Positions 9,271 to 22,679 of a stretch of DNA of 64,000 bases are shown here, piece by piece (within the stretch, counting starts at the first letter, position 1; each line of letters begins with the position of its first letter). Source of the DNA: Mycolicibacter engbaekii (GTDB lineage Bacteria > Actinomycetota > Actinomycetes > Mycobacteriales > Mycobacteriaceae). A model generated the notes under the pieces. It saw only the letters and a program-made list of their open reading frames with translations. It had not been told where the DNA came from and ran no database searches. The translations under genes and the position numbers were made by a program. Location of the stretch: contig NZ_LQOT01000060.1 of assembly GCF_002101585.1 (NCBI RefSeq), positions 62,001-126,000 on the forward strand, in the 5' to 3' direction.

Positions 9271-10352
9271 CCACCACCGAACCTGTCGGCACGCTCGTCG
9301 GTACCGAGCTGGGACTGACCGCGCTGAGCGGGGTGCCCACCACCGACGAGCCGCAGAAGGCCAAGGACTACACCTCCGACCAGGAGGTGCGGTGGTGCCC
9401 GGGCTGCGGTGACTACGTCATTCTCAACACGATCCGTGGCTTCCTTCCCGAGCTGGGGCTGCGCCGGGAGAACGTGGTGTTCGTCAGCGGTATCGGCTGC
9501 TCGAGCCGGTTCCCGTACTACATGAACACCTACGGCGTGCACTCGATCCACGGCCGTGGCCCGACGTTCGCCACCGGTCTGGCGACCGCCCGCGAAGACC
9601 TGAAGGTGTTCCTGATCACCGGTGACGGCGACGCGCTGTCGATCGGCGGCAACCACCTGATCCACACGCTGCGACGCAACGTCAACATCACCATCCTGCT
9701 GTTCAACAACCGGATCTATGGCCTGACCAAGGGCCAGTACTCGCCGACGTCGGAGACCGGCAAGGTCACCAAGTCGACACCCTTCGGTTCGCTGGACAAC
9801 CCGTTCAACCCGATCTCGCTGGCTCTGGGCGCCGAGGCGACGTTCGTCGGTCGCGCCTTGGACTCCGACCGCAAGGGCCTCACCGAGGTCCTGCAAGGGG
9901 CGATGGAGCACCGCGGTTCGGCGCTGGTGGAGATCCTGCAGGACTGCCCGGTGTTCAACGACGGCTCCTTCGACCTGCTGCGCAAGGAAGGTGCGGAGAG
10001 CCGCATCATCAATGTCCGGCACGGTGAACCCATCGTGTTCGGTGCCGAGGGGGAGTACTGCGTCATCAAGTCCGGTTTCGGGCTCGAGGTCGCCAAGACC
10101 GCCGACGTCTCGGCCGAGCAGATCGTGGTGCACGACGCCACGCTGGCCGACTCCTCGTATGCCTTCGCGCTGTCGCGGCTTGCCGAGCAGGATCTGTCGC
10201 ACTTCCCGATGGGCATCTTCCGCAAGGTCGCCAAGCCCACCTACGACGACCTGGCACGCGCGCAGGTGGCTGAGGCCCGGCAGTCGACCCCTAACGACAC
10301 CGCCGCACTCCAGGCGCTGCTGCGTGGTCGCGACACCTGGACCGTCGACTGA
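9267..10352 (+). CDS. korB: 2-oxoglutarate:ferredoxin oxidoreductase, beta subunit
   Basis: This encodes 361 residues and binds thiamine diphosphate through a GDGDALSIGGNH motif followed about 25 residues later by NNRIYGLTKG. Cysteines C44 and C47 (WCPGCGD), the later GIGCSSR cysteine and LQDCPVF are candidate ligands for the single [4Fe-4S] cluster of this family. The ATG overlaps the korA stop (ATGA). The gene ends 4 bp before mobA. The partner subunit and order match Rv2455c-Rv2454c. Confidence 0.95.
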   Translation: MTTTEPVGTLVGTELGLTALSGVPTTDEPQKAKDYTSDQEVRWCPGCGDYVILNTIRGFLPELGLRRENVVFVSGIGCSSRFPYYMNTYGVHSIHGRGPTFATGLATAREDLKVFLITGDGDALSIGGNHLIHTLRRNVNITILLFNNRIYGLTKGQYSPTSETGKVTKSTPFGSLDNPFNPISLALGAEATFVGRALDSDRKGLTEVLQGAMEHRGSALVEILQDCPVFNDGSFDLLRKEGAESRIINVRHGEPIVFGAEGEYCVIKSGFGLEVAKTADVSAEQIVVHDATLADSSYAFALSRLAEQDLSHFPMGIFRKVAKPTYDDLARAQVAEARQSTPNDTAALQALLRGRDTWTVD

Positions 10353-10356
10353 CGCG

Positions 10357-10932
10357 ATGACCGCTGGTCGGTTGGCCGGCGTGGTACTGGCGGGCGGCGA
10401 TTCCCGCCGGATGGGCCGTGACAAGGCCACCCTGACGGTGCCGGGCCGATTCGCCGGCCGGACCCTGGTGCAGCATCTGGTCTCGGTGCTGGCGCAGCGC
10501 TGCGATCCGGTGTTCGTGGTGGCCGCCCAGGGCCAAGTGCTGCCGACCGTGCCCGCGCGGGTGCTGCGCGACGAAGTTCCCGGGTTGGGGCCGTTGCCGG
10601 CCATCGGGCTGGGGCTGCGCGCCGCCGAGCTCGAGGGTGCCCCCAGGGCATTTGTCTGCGCCGTCGACATGCCTTACCTGACAACGGAATTGATCGACCT
10701 GCTCGCCGGGGCCGCAGCGGCGGACATCGTGTTGCCGCGCGCCGGCCGGGACCACTATCTGGCCGGGGTGTACCGCACCGGCCTGGCCCCGACGGTCCAG
10801 ACCCTGGTGGCTGCCGGCCAACGACGGGTGGGCGCCCTGATCGATGCCGTCGACGTCCGCCGGGTCGTGCTGGCCGACGCGTCCCCGCTGGTCAATCTCA
10901 ACTCCCCGGACGACATCGCCGGGCTGCCCTGA
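10357..10932 (+). CDS. mobA: Molybdenum cofactor guanylyltransferase
   Basis: This 191-residue nucleotidyltransferase attaches GMP to molybdopterin to make the bis-MGD cofactor. The N-terminal signature LAGGDSRRMGRDK (11-23) binds GTP, VDMP supplies the metal-binding Asp, and NLNSPDD near the C-terminus is typical. The ATG at 10357 lies 5 nt after the korB stop; the frame is open further upstream, but that part shadows korB. It is probably co-transcribed with korAB. The same order occurs in M. tuberculosis (Rv2453c). Confidence 0.93.
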   Translation: MTAGRLAGVVLAGGDSRRMGRDKATLTVPGRFAGRTLVQHLVSVLAQRCDPVFVVAAQGQVLPTVPARVLRDEVPGLGPLPAIGLGLRAAELEGAPRAFVCAVDMPYLTTELIDLLAGAAAADIVLPRAGRDHYLAGVYRTGLAPTVQTLVAAGQRRVGALIDAVDVRRVVLADASPLVNLNSPDDIAGLP

Positions 10933-11316
10933 GGCCTACCGGCAGCAAATTCGGCTATTTCCCTGGAAATAAAGCGCAATTCCCGTACTCGAGAGGGCGG
11001 GGGTTACCGCCGAATTATCCGACCGATATACAACGACTATTGGGTGGTACCGGATCGGGGCTTTGTCGAGGTGGTCGTGCGTGCCGGAATCACCTTGCGG
11101 TGCAACCTGATTCACACACCCGATGGACGGCGCGGCAAAAATGGCGGCGCAGCGGCGGGGGCGGGGGGAAACCGCACGCCGCAACGCACGCGCCCAGTGC
11201 GGTGGTGCGCCGAGCAGCGTGATGGCCGGCCGAGCGGTACCGACTCGATGACCTGTGCCTTTTGGGGCCAAAGATGCTGCTGAGACCCCTGTGGGGGCGC
11301 TGCTGCGCCCGCGGAC
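10933..11316. other. Intergenic region without a supported gene
   Basis: Open frames here are short and lack a family signature or a ribosome binding site. No RNA gene was recognised. The following stretch (11317-11766) carries regulatory palindromes and the rpf leader. Confidence 0.5.
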
Positions 11317-11332
11317 GGCCGTTCGAACGGCC
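11317..11332. repeat. Perfect 16-bp palindrome
   Basis: GGCCGTTCGAACGGCC is self-complementary over all 16 bases, 41 bp upstream of the CRP-type site. It could bind a dimeric regulator. It does not match the LexA box, which needs a 4-nt spacer between TCGAAC and GTTCGA. Confidence 0.4.
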
Positions 11333-11372
11333 CCAATAGGCGCATTTGCCGTGGTCTGGGCCACAAAATCAC

Positions 11373-11388
11373 CGTGATCTGACTCACG
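11373..11388. promoter_or_regulatory. CRP-type (cAMP receptor protein) binding site
   Basis: CGTGA-TCTGAC-TCACG is a perfect inverted repeat that fits the mycobacterial Crp consensus (C/T)GTGANNNNNNTCAC(G/A). It lies about 380 bp upstream of the rpf start. In M. tuberculosis the related gene rpfA is known to be Crp-controlled. The match is seen; binding is inferred. Confidence 0.6.
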
Positions 11389-11593
11389 AATCCCGTCGGC
11401 GTGCCAGCGCTGGTGCGGTCCGGGTGAATTCGCCCTGACCTGCTTAAACCCACGGTGATGTCAGGGTGATTGTTTCGTTATCGGACCGAAATATTCGCGC
11501 CATGCAATTCGACGCGGCGTCCTGACATTTCGTAAGTTCCCTTCGCCCTCATGTGAGGCAAACAAATTGAATCCCTCCAAACGCGTGCGAGCG

Positions 11594-12090
<497 letters not shown>

Positions 12091-12104
12091 CCACCGATGG
12101 TGAC

Positions 12105-12135
12105 GACGGCGCCGGGCGAGCAGCCCGGCGCCGTC
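12105..12135 (+). terminator. rpfE terminator hairpin
   Basis: GACGGCGCCGGGC and GCCCGGCGCCGTC form a perfect 13-bp stem with a 5-nt loop (GAGCA), 14 bp after the stop. There is no T-run, as is often the case for mycobacterial terminators. Confidence 0.65.
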
Positions 12136-12178
12136 GCCGTCGCAACCGGCTTTCCAGGCGGCGAGTAACGTCGGGCGG

Positions 12179-13435
12179 GTGCCAGACACGCCACGCGAGC
12201 TCGACATCATCCTCTACGGAGCGACCGGTTTCGCCGGAAAGCTGACCGCGCAATACCTCGCCCGCGCCGGCGGTGCCGCCCGGATCGGGCTGGCGGGCCG
12301 CTCCGAGGAGCGGTTGCGCAGGGTCCGCGCCGAACTGGGCGCGGCTGCCCAGGACTGGCCGCTGGTGGTGGCCGACGCCGACCGGCCCGCATCGCTGGAG
12401 GCGATGGCGCAGCGCACCCGGGTGGTGATCACCACCGTCGGCCCCTACACCCGCTACGGATTGCCCCTGGTCGCCGCATGCGCGGCGGCGGGCACCGATT
12501 ACGTCGACCTCACCGGCGAGGCGATGTTCGTGCGGCAGAGCATCGACCTGTACCACAAGCAGGCCGCCGACAACGGGGCCCGCATCGTGCACGCCTGCGG
12601 CTTTGACTCCATCCCCTCGGATATGAGCGTGTACGCCCTCTACCGGGCCGCCCGCGAGGACGGCACCGGCGAGCTGCTGGCCACCGACCTGGTGGTGCGG
12701 GGCTTCTCCGGCGGGGCATCCGGCGGCACCCTGGCGTCGATGATCGAAGTGCTGACGACCGCTGCCAACGACCCGGAGGCCCGGCGCCAGCTGTTGGATC
12801 CCTACACGCTCAGCTCTGATCGGCCCGCCGAGCCGCAGCTGGGCCCCGAGCCGGACCTGTCCTGGCGACGGGGTCGTGACATCGCGCCGGAGCTGAACGG
12901 TATCTGGACCGCCGGCTTTGCCATGGCGCCCTACAACACGCGGGTCGTGCGGCGCAGCAACGGCCTGTTGGACTGGGCCTACGGTCGGCGCTTCCGCTAC
13001 GCCGAGCACATGAGTTGCGGCTCGTCGGCCGCGGCGCCGGTGCTGTCGGGGTTGGTGACCGGCATCGGCAAGGTGACCATCGACCTGGGCGGCCAACTCT
13101 TCCGGCTGCTGCCGGCCGGCCTGCTGGAGCGGGTGTTGCCCAAGCCGGGAACCGGTCCCAGCCGCAGCGTTCGGGAGAACGGCTTCTACTGCCTGGAGAC
13201 CTACACGACCACCAGCAGCGGCGCCCGCTACCGGGCGGACATGGCGCAGCGCGGCGACCCCGGCTACCAGGCCACCTCGGTGATGTTGGGGGAGAGCGGG
13301 TTGGCCCTGGCACTGGACCGCGACGCACTGCCCGACCGCTACGGCGTGCTCACCCCGGCGGCTGCCATGGGCGACGTGCTGCTGGAGCGACTGCCCGCGG
13401 CCGGAGTGACGCTGACGGTTACCCGGCTGCGCTGA
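12179..13435 (+). CDS. Saccharopine dehydrogenase-like trans-acting enoyl reductase family protein
   Basis: This encodes 418 residues with an N-terminal Rossmann fold (LYGATGFAGKLTAQYLA, G-x-x-G-x-x-G at about 14-20) followed by AGRSEERL. The family includes the trans-acting enoyl reductase of phthiocerol/phenolglycolipid synthesis, but most members, including the M. tuberculosis neighbour Rv2449c, have no proven substrate. The GTG start has TAACGT 7 nt upstream (12166-12171) and no Shine-Dalgarno sequence, so the mRNA is probably leaderless. NAD(P) use is inferred from the fold. Confidence 0.85.
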   Translation: MPDTPRELDIILYGATGFAGKLTAQYLARAGGAARIGLAGRSEERLRRVRAELGAAAQDWPLVVADADRPASLEAMAQRTRVVITTVGPYTRYGLPLVAACAAAGTDYVDLTGEAMFVRQSIDLYHKQAADNGARIVHACGFDSIPSDMSVYALYRAAREDGTGELLATDLVVRGFSGGASGGTLASMIEVLTTAANDPEARRQLLDPYTLSSDRPAEPQLGPEPDLSWRRGRDIAPELNGIWTAGFAMAPYNTRVVRRSNGLLDWAYGRRFRYAEHMSCGSSAAAPVLSGLVTGIGKVTIDLGGQLFRLLPAGLLERVLPKPGTGPSRSVRENGFYCLETYTTTSSGARYRADMAQRGDPGYQATSVMLGESGLALALDRDALPDRYGVLTPAAAMGDVLLERLPAAGVTLTVTRLR

Positions 13436-13535
13436 TCGCGGCCGGAATTTGCCGGTGTCGGCCGCCGGTGTTTGGGCTAGTGTCGATTTCGACCGCTGCC
13501 CCCGGCAGCACCCAGCAACGGAGGTGGAAACTCTT

Positions 13536-14126
13536 ATGGCCGGCCTCGACGACCTCTTCGCTTCGATCCCAGTTCAGGACATTGCCAACCAGCTCGGCGC
13601 CGACTCGGCCGACGTGGACAGCGCTATTCACACCTTGGTGCCGGTGCTTGTCGGCGGGCTGAGCCAAAAGGCTCAGGAACCCGGGGAGGCCGACAGCATC
13701 GTCAACACCGCCGCCACCTTCGCCTCCCAGGGCCTGCTGGACAACGCCCTGGGCGCCAGCCAGGCCCAAGGCCAACAGGTGGTCTCCACCCTCTTCGGCG
13801 GCAACGACACCAGCCAGGTGGCTTCGGCGCTTTCGGGTGCCGGCGCGGGAAACAGCGACCTGCTGCAGAAGCTGCTGCCGATCATCACGCCCATCGTGCT
13901 GGCCTACATCGGCAAGCAGCTGAGCGGCCAGAAGGCCGAGCCGGCCCAGGAGCAGGCCTCCGGTGGCGGCCTCGGCGATGTGCTGGGCGGCATCCTGGGC
14001 GGACTGGCCGGGGGCGGCAACGCCAAGAACCAGTCGATGGGCAGCATCCTGGGCAACATGCTCGGCGGCAAGACCGGCGGCGCCATCGGCGACATCCTCG
14101 GCGGCCTGCTGGGCGGCAAGAAGTAG
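13536..14126 (+). CDS. DUF937 domain protein
   Basis: This encodes 196 residues. The N-terminal part MAGLDDLFASIPVQDIANQLG and the VPVLVGGL segment are typical of DUF937 (YidB-like), a family of unknown role. A Gly-rich tail (GGLGDVLGGILGGLAGGG, then LGGKTGGAIGDILGGLL) may form amphipathic glycine-zipper-like segments. The ATG is preceded by GGAGGTGG (13520-13527) at 8 nt, and a -10-like TAGTGT lies at 13478-13483. It is monocistronic, with a strong terminator after it. The start is chosen on the ribosome binding site, not on the longer open frame. Confidence 0.85.
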   Translation: MAGLDDLFASIPVQDIANQLGADSADVDSAIHTLVPVLVGGLSQKAQEPGEADSIVNTAATFASQGLLDNALGASQAQGQQVVSTLFGGNDTSQVASALSGAGAGNSDLLQKLLPIITPIVLAYIGKQLSGQKAEPAQEQASGGGLGDVLGGILGGLAGGGNAKNQSMGSILGNMLGGKTGGAIGDILGGLLGGKK

Positions 14127-14148
14127 CCCACCAGCGCATCGCGTCAAG

Positions 14149-14179
14149 CCCCCGGATCAGTGCTGATCCGGGGGCTTTT
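14149..14179 (+). terminator. Rho-independent terminator of the DUF937 gene
   Basis: CCCCCGGATCAG and CTGATCCGGGGG form a 12-bp stem with a tight loop, followed by CTTTTC. This is the clearest intrinsic terminator in the window. Confidence 0.85.
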
Positions 14180-14223
14180 CTCGACGACACCTCCCTCGGC
14201 GGGGATGGCCCGCCGGTCGTTCC

Positions 14224-14229
14224 TAGAAT
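14224..14229 (+). promoter_or_regulatory. -10 element for leaderless valS
   Basis: TAGAAT is followed by 6 nt and the valS GTG. No Shine-Dalgarno sequence intervenes. Confidence 0.5.
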
Positions 14230-14235
14230 TGACCG

Positions 14236-16884
14236 GTGACTGACACCTCCAACGCCGCCGACGCCAACCTGCCCAAGTCCTGGGAGCCGGGCGCGGTCGA
14301 GGGCGCGATCTACCAGCGTTGGGTGGACGCCGGTTACTTCACCGCGGACCCCACCAGCGACAAACCCGGCTATTCGATCGTGCTGCCGCCGCCCAACGTC
14401 ACCGGCAGCCTGCACATGGGCCACGCGCTCGACCACACCCTGATGGACGTGCTGACCCGGCGTAAGCGGATGCAGGGCTACGAGGTGCTGTGGCTGCCGG
14501 GCATGGACCACGCCGGCATCGCCACCCAGAGCGTGGTGGAACGCCAGCTCGCGGTCGACGGTAAGACCAAAGAAGACTTCGGCCGCGAACTGTTCGTCGA
14601 CAAGGTGTGGGACTGGAAGCGGGAGTCCGGCGGCACCATCGGGGGCCAGATGCGCCGGCTCGGCGACGGCGTGGACTGGAGCCGCGAACGGTTCACCATG
14701 GACGAGGGCCTGTCGCGGGCGGTCCGCACCATCTTCAAGCGGCTCTACGACGCCGGGCTGATCTACCAGGCGGAACGGCTGGTCAACTGGTCGCCCGTCC
14801 TGCAGACCGCGATCAGCGACCTCGAGGTCAAATACGAGGACATCGAGGGCGAGCTGGTGTCGTTCCGGTACGGCTCGATGAACGACTCCGAGCCGCACAT
14901 CGTGGTGGCCACCACCCGGCTGGAGACCATGCTCGGCGACACCGCGATCGCGGTGCACCCCGACGACGACCGTTACCGCGACCTGGTGGGCACCACGTTG
15001 GCGCACCCCTTCGCCGATCGCGAGATCGTGGTGGTCGCCGACACCCACGTCGACCCGGAATTCGGCACCGGTGCGGTCAAAGTCACCCCCGCCCACGATC
15101 CCAACGACTTCGAGATCGGGCTGCGCCATCAGCTCGACATGCCGACGATCCTCGACGAACGCGCCCGGATCACCGGCACCGGCACCCAGTTCGACGGCAT
15201 GGACCGCTTCGAGGCGCGCGTCGCGGTGCGCGAAGCACTGGCAGCGCAAGGCCGCATCGTCGCCGAGAAGCGGCCCTACCTGCACAGCGTCGGGCATTCC
15301 GAGCGCAGCGGCGAAGTCATCGAGCCCCGGCTGTCCATGCAGTGGTGGGTCGACGTCTCCTCGCTGGCCAAGGCCGCCGGGGATGCGGTCCGCGACGGCG
15401 ACACCGTCATCCATCCCAAGAGCCTGGAGCCGCGCTGGTTCGCCTGGGTCGACGACATGCACGACTGGTGCATCTCCCGGCAGCTGTGGTGGGGACATCG
15501 GATCCCGATCTGGCACGGGCCGAACGGCGAGAAGGTCTGCGTCGGGCCGGACGAGACCCCGCCGGAGGGCTGGGAGCAGGACCCCGACGTGCTCGACACC
15601 TGGTTCTCCTCGGCGTTGTGGCCGTTCTCCACGCTGGGCTGGCCGGACGCCACGCCGGAGCTGAAGAAGTTCTACCCGACCAGCGTCCTGGTGACCGGCT
15701 ACGACATCCTGTTCTTCTGGGTGGCGCGGATGATGATGTTCGGCACCTTCGTCGGCGGCGACGCCGCACTGCCCGACGCCGATGTTCCGTTCCGCGACGT
15801 GTTCCTGCACGGCCTGATCCGCGACGAGCACGGCCGCAAGATGAGCAAATCCCGCGGCAACGGGATCGACCCGCTGGACTGGGTGGAGAAGTTCGGCGCC
15901 GACGCCCTGCGGTTCACCCTGGCGCGCGGGTCGAGTCCCGGTAGCGACCTGTCGATCGGGGAGGACCACGCCCGCGCCTCCCGCAACTTCGTCACCAAGC
16001 TGTTCAACGCCACCCGCTTCGCCCTGCTCAACGGCGCCGCCCCGGCACCGTTGCCGGCGATCGAGGAACTGACCGACGCCGACCGGTGGATTCTCGGGCG
16101 GCTGGAGGAGGTTCGCGCTGAAGTCGATTCGGCGTTCGACGCCTACGAGTTCGGGCGGGCATGTGAGGCGCTGTACCACTTCGCCTGGGACGAATTCTGC
16201 GACTGGTACGTCGAGCTGGCCAAAACCCAGCTGGGACAAGGGCTTGCACACACCACCGCGGTGTTGGCGGCGGTGCTCGACACGCTGTTGCGGCTGTTGC
16301 ACCCGGTGATCCCGTTCGTCACCGAAACGCTGTGGCAGGAACTCACCGGCGCGGAGTCGCTGGTCGTCGCGGACTGGCCGGTGCCGTCGGGAATCGCCGT
16401 GGACCAGGTTGCCGCGCAGCGGATCGCCGACATGCAGAAGCTGGTGACCGAGGTGCGCCGATTCCGCAGCGACCAGGGCCTGCGGGACCGGCAGAAGGTG
16501 CCGGCCCGGCTGACCGGTATCGACGACGCCGACCTGGCTTCCCAGGTGGCCGCGGTGGCCTCCCAGGCCTGGCTGACCGAGCCCGGCGAGGGATTCACGC
16601 CGTCGGCCACCGTCGAGGTGCGGCTCGGTGCCGGCGCCAAGACCAGCACGGTCGTGGTCGAACTCGACACCTCCGGAACCGTCGACGTCGTCGCCGAGCG
16701 CCGGCGGCTGGAGAAGGATCTGGCCGCCGCCCACAAGGAACTCGAGGCCACGTCGGCGAAGCTGGGCAACGAGGCGTTCTTGGCCAAGGCGCCCGAGGCG
16801 GTGGTCGACAAGATCCGGGGCCGCCAGCAGCTGGCCCGCGACGAGGTGGACCGGATCACCGCACGTCTCGCGGCCCTGGCATGA
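14236..16884 (+). CDS. valS: Valyl-tRNA synthetase
   Basis: This 882-residue class I aminoacyl-tRNA synthetase charges tRNA-Val. The HIGH motif is HMGH (60-63) after PPPNVTGSL, and KMSKS is at 535-539. The editing domain (CP1) lies between them, and the last 65 residues form the C-terminal tRNA-binding coiled coil ([19 protein letters not shown]). The GTG start is probably leaderless. The stop overlaps the folC ATG by 4 bp. Confidence 0.97.
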   Translation: MTDTSNAADANLPKSWEPGAVEGAIYQRWVDAGYFTADPTSDKPGYSIVLPPPNVTGSLHMGHALDHTLMDVLTRRKRMQGYEVLWLPGMDHAGIATQSVVERQLAVDGKTKEDFGRELFVDKVWDWKRESGGTIGGQMRRLGDGVDWSRERFTMDEGLSRAVRTIFKRLYDAGLIYQAERLVNWSPVLQTAISDLEVKYEDIEGELVSFRYGSMNDSEPHIVVATTRLETMLGDTAIAVHPDDDRYRDLVGTTLAHPFADREIVVVADTHVDPEFGTGAVKVTPAHDPNDFEIGLRHQLDMPTILDERARITGTGTQFDGMDRFEARVAVREALAAQGRIVAEKRPYLHSVGHSERSGEVIEPRLSMQWWVDVSSLAKAAGDAVRDGDTVIHPKSLEPRWFAWVDDMHDWCISRQLWWGHRIPIWHGPNGEKVCVGPDETPPEGWEQDPDVLDTWFSSALWPFSTLGWPDATPELKKFYPTSVLVTGYDILFFWVARMMMFGTFVGGDAALPDADVPFRDVFLHGLIRDEHGRKMSKSRGNGIDPLDWVEKFGADALRFTLARGSSPGSDLSIGEDHARASRNFVTKLFNATRFALLNGAAPAPLPAIEELTDADRWILGRLEEVRAEVDSAFDAYEFGRACEALYHFAWDEFCDWYVELAKTQLGQGLAHTTAVLAAVLDTLLRLLHPVIPFVTETLWQELTGAESLVVADWPVPSGIAVDQVAAQRIADMQKLVTEVRRFRSDQGLRDRQKVPARLTGIDDADLASQVAAVASQAWLTEPGEGFTPSATVEVRLGAGAKTSTVVVELDTSGTVDVVAERRRLEKDLAAAHKELEATSAKLGNEAFLAKAPEAVVDKIRGRQQLARDEVDRITARLAALA

Positions 16885-18299
16885 ACCCCGAACCGGCCGC
16901 CGGCTCCGAACCGACACCGGACGAGATCGCGGCCTTGCTGCAGGTGGAACACCTTCTCGATCAGCGGTGGGGCGAAACCCAGATCGAGCCGAGCCTGGCC
17001 CGGATCAACGCGCTGCTGGACCTGCTCGGCTCCCCGCAGCGCAGTTATCCGGCCATTCACGTCGCCGGGACCAACGGCAAGACCTCGGTGGCGCGGATGA
17101 TCGATGCGTTGCTGACCGCCTTCTCCCGCCGTACCGGGCGCACCACCAGCCCGCACCTGCAGTCGGCGGTCGAGCGCATCGCCATCGACGGCGAGCCGAT
17201 CAGCCCGGCACGATACGTGCAGACCTACACCGAGATCGAGCCCTTCGTTCAGATGGTCGACGCGTCCTCCCAAGCTGACGGGGGACCGGCCATGAGCAAG
17301 TTCGAGGTGCTGACCGGCATGGCGTTCGCGGCCTTCGCCGACGCACCGGTCGACGTCGCGGTGGTCGAGGTCGGCATGGGCGGTCGCTGGGACGCCACCA
17401 ACGTGGTGCAGGCCCCGGTGGCCGTCATCACCCCGATCGGCATCGACCACGTCGACTACCTCGGTGCGGACATCGCCGGGATAGCAGCCGAGAAGGCCGG
17501 CATCATTCACCGCTCGCCGGACGAACTGACCGACACCGTGGCGGTGATCGCCCGTCAGACGCCCGAGGCGATGGAGGTGCTGCTCGCCGAGTCGGTGCGC
17601 GCGGATGCCGCCGTGGCACGGGAGAACTCCGAGTTCGCGGTACGCAGCCGTCAACTCGCGGTCGGCGGGCAGGTGCTGGAACTGCAGGGCCTCGGCGGGG
17701 TGTACTCCGAGATCTTTCTGCCGCTGCACGGCGAGCACCAGGCCCACAACGCCGTGCTGGCGCTGGCGGCGGTGGAGGCATTCTTCGGTGCCGGCGCCGA
17801 CCGTCAACTCGACGTCGAGACGGTCCGGGCGGGCTTCGCGGCGGTGCGCAGCCCCGGCCGCCTGGAGCGGATGCGCAGCTCGCCCACCGTCTTCATCGAT
17901 GCGGCCCACAACCCGGCCGGGGCCGCCGTGCTGGCCCAGGCCCTGACCGACGATTTCGACTTCCGCTATCTCGTCGGTGTGGTCAGCGTGATGCGGGACA
18001 AGGACGTGGACGGCATACTGGCGGCGCTGGAGCCGGTGTGCGATCGGATTGTGGTGACGCACAACGGTTCCGAGCGGGCGTTGGATGTCGAGCGGCTTAC
18101 CGTGGCAGCAGCGCGGTGGTTCGGTGACGACCGGGTGGTCACCACCGAAACGCTCGAGGACGCGATCGACGCCGCCACCGCTTTGGTCGACGAATTCGAC
18201 TCGGCGGAGCAGGGCGGGTCGGGGGCCGGGATCGTGATCACCGGCTCGGTGGTCACCGCCGGCGCCGCGCGTTCGCTGTTCGGCAAGGACCCGGCATGA
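16881..18299 (+). CDS. folC: Folylpolyglutamate/dihydrofolate synthase
   Basis: This 472-residue Mur-ligase-fold enzyme adds glutamate to dihydropteroate or folates using ATP. The P-loop GTNGKT is at 63-68, the GIDHVDYLG motif lies near residue 190, and DAAHNPAGA lies in the C-terminal domain. The ATG overlaps the valS stop, and the stop overlaps the next ATG, so three genes are translationally coupled. The frame is open upstream inside valS, but the 4-bp overlap fixes the start. Confidence 0.95.
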   Translation: MNPEPAAGSEPTPDEIAALLQVEHLLDQRWGETQIEPSLARINALLDLLGSPQRSYPAIHVAGTNGKTSVARMIDALLTAFSRRTGRTTSPHLQSAVERIAIDGEPISPARYVQTYTEIEPFVQMVDASSQADGGPAMSKFEVLTGMAFAAFADAPVDVAVVEVGMGGRWDATNVVQAPVAVITPIGIDHVDYLGADIAGIAAEKAGIIHRSPDELTDTVAVIARQTPEAMEVLLAESVRADAAVARENSEFAVRSRQLAVGGQVLELQGLGGVYSEIFLPLHGEHQAHNAVLALAAVEAFFGAGADRQLDVETVRAGFAAVRSPGRLERMRSSPTVFIDAAHNPAGAAVLAQALTDDFDFRYLVGVVSVMRDKDVDGILAALEPVCDRIVVTHNGSERALDVERLTVAAARWFGDDRVVTTETLEDAIDAATALVDEFDSAEQGGSGAGIVITGSVVTAGAARSLFGKDPA

Positions 18300-18697
18300 C
18301 CGGAGACGACGAGGTGCAGCGCAGCGACGAGGAGAAGGCGGCCCACATGACCCAGCGTCCAGACGCTCCCGACCCGTGGCGGGGCTTTCGCGGCGTGATG
18401 TCCGCGACGCTGATCCTGGAGGCCATCACGGTGCTGCTGGCCCTGCCGGTGGTCAGCGTCGTCGGGGGCGGCCTGACCCCGTTCTCGCTGGCCTACCTGC
18501 TCGGCCTGGCGCTGGTGCTGCTGGCGTTCGCCGGCATCCAGGGCCGGAGTTGGGCGATCTGGGCCAATCTGGCACTGCAAGCGGTGCTGGTGGCCGGATT
18601 TGTGGTCTACCCCGGCGTGGGGGTGATGGGCCTGGTGTTCACCGCGGTGTGGGTGCTGATCGCCTACTTCCGTGCCGTGGTCATGCGACGCTCGTGA
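18296..18697 (+). CDS. DUF4233 membrane protein
   Basis: This encodes 133 residues. A charged N-terminus of about 35 residues is followed by four hydrophobic segments (about 33-55, 60-80, 85-105 and 107-127), so it is an integral membrane protein. DUF4233 proteins regularly sit between folC and ndk in actinobacteria (Rv2446c). The function is unknown. It overlaps folC by 4 bp. Confidence 0.85.
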   Translation: MTGDDEVQRSDEEKAAHMTQRPDAPDPWRGFRGVMSATLILEAITVLLALPVVSVVGGGLTPFSLAYLLGLALVLLAFAGIQGRSWAIWANLALQAVLVAGFVVYPGVGVMGLVFTAVWVLIAYFRAVVMRRS

Positions 18698-18783
18698 GGT
18701 CATCCGGCCTTCGGGCCGGTACGCTGTCGGCCGTGCCGCTGGCGACGATGCAGGGCGGGGCGAGGGATGAGGAGCGGCGCTTC

Positions 18784-19230
18784 ATGACTGAGCGGACTTT
18801 GGTACTGATCAAGCCGGACGGTGTGAACCGGCGGCTGGTGGGCGAGATCATCAGCCGGATCGAGAAGAAGGGCCTGACGTTGGCGGCCCTGGAGCTGCGG
18901 CCGGTGCAGCAGGCGGTGGCCCGGCAGCACTACGCCGAACACGACGGCAAGGCGTTCTTCGCGTCGCTGCTGGACTTCATCACCTCGGGACCCGTGGTCG
19001 CCGCCGTGGTAGAGGGCCCGCGCGCGATCGAGGCGTTCCGGCAGCTCGCCGGTGGCACCGACCCGGTGGCCAAGGCCACCCCGGGCACCATTCGGGGCGA
19101 TTTCGGCCTGGAGACCCAGTACAACCTGGTACACGGCTCGGACTCGCCGGAGTCCGCCGAGCGGGAAATCGCACTGTGGTTCCCCGACCTGAAGCCGTCG
19201 GCGCCGACGTCGCCGATGACACTGGCCTGA
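18784..19230 (+). CDS. ndk: Nucleoside diphosphate kinase
   Basis: This 148-residue enzyme moves the gamma phosphate from ATP to other nucleoside diphosphates. The active-site His117 is in [12 protein letters not shown], and [12 protein letters not shown] opens the fold. The last dozen residues ([13 protein letters not shown]) extend beyond the usual 136-residue form. The ATG has GAGGAG (18769-18774) at 9 nt. An in-frame GTG at 18733 lies 7 nt after TACGCT (18720-18725), so a leaderless form with 17 extra residues is possible. Confidence 0.95.
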   Translation: MTERTLVLIKPDGVNRRLVGEIISRIEKKGLTLAALELRPVQQAVARQHYAEHDGKAFFASLLDFITSGPVVAAVVEGPRAIEAFRQLAGGTDPVAKATPGTIRGDFGLETQYNLVHGSDSPESAEREIALWFPDLKPSAPTSPMTLA

Positions 19231-19527
19231 CCACGCCAGTTAGCGCCTTTTGTCCGGCGCCTGTGGGTTGTGTGGGATACTGGCTAACGGGTGAACGTGA
19301 CCGGACCGGTTTCCGACACCCGAATGAAGATTTCGGCGAGTGCGACGGTCGCGATACGTGATGCGGCGCCGATCGCCGGTCGTCATTCAGCCAGGCACCG
19401 AGTCGGTTCAACCAGAGCCCCTCGGAGCGAGACCACCACAAGCCCGGGATAGTGAGTCGGGCCCATAACGAGAAGTCCTCGCGTGGCCGCGTCGCAACGA
19501 CGCGCCCGGGGGCTTGAGGAGACGTAC
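19231..19527. other. ndk-rne intergenic region and rne leader
   Basis: These 297 bp hold no gene. A -10-like GATACT is at 19276-19281, which would give rne a 5' leader of about 240 nt. Long leaders are common for RNase E genes that regulate their own mRNA. The last part carries GAGGAG (19516-19521) for rne. Confidence 0.4.
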
Positions 19528-22527
<3,000 letters not shown>

Positions 22528-22539
22528 CGTCGTGCCGGT

Positions 22540-22576
22540 TTGACCCCTTAGACGCTGGTCACGTACCCTTGACCAG
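22540..22576 (+). promoter_or_regulatory. rplU-rpmA promoter with inverted repeat around the -10
   Basis: TTGACC (22540-22545), an 18-bp spacer and TACCCT (22564-22569) form a good SigA-type promoter. CTGGTCA (22555-22561) and TGACCAG (22570-22576) are exact inverted repeats that frame the -10 and reach the expected start site. This looks like an operator for a repressor. A leader of about 100 nt follows. Confidence 0.6.
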
Positions 22577-22679
22577 TTGTCGCCAGGCGGGAATAACCAC
22601 AGCTCGGCGGACAGAACCCCAGACACCTGCGCAAGTCCCGATGGCGTGCGCGCCCGAGAAGCAGAGGTAGAAACCAACG

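Noticed and set aside
11040..11283. Small coding frames between mobA and rpf
   Set aside because: Overlapping Arg/Gly-rich frames with no ribosome binding site or family pattern.
11321..11328. LexA (SOS) box at GTTCGAAC
   Set aside because: The mycobacterial box needs TCGAAC-N4-GTTCGA; here the halves are fused without spacer.
13885..16917. 1010-residue open frame on the minus strand opposite valS
   Set aside because: It is antisense to a complete valS with HIGH and KMSKS motifs and has no recognisable domain.
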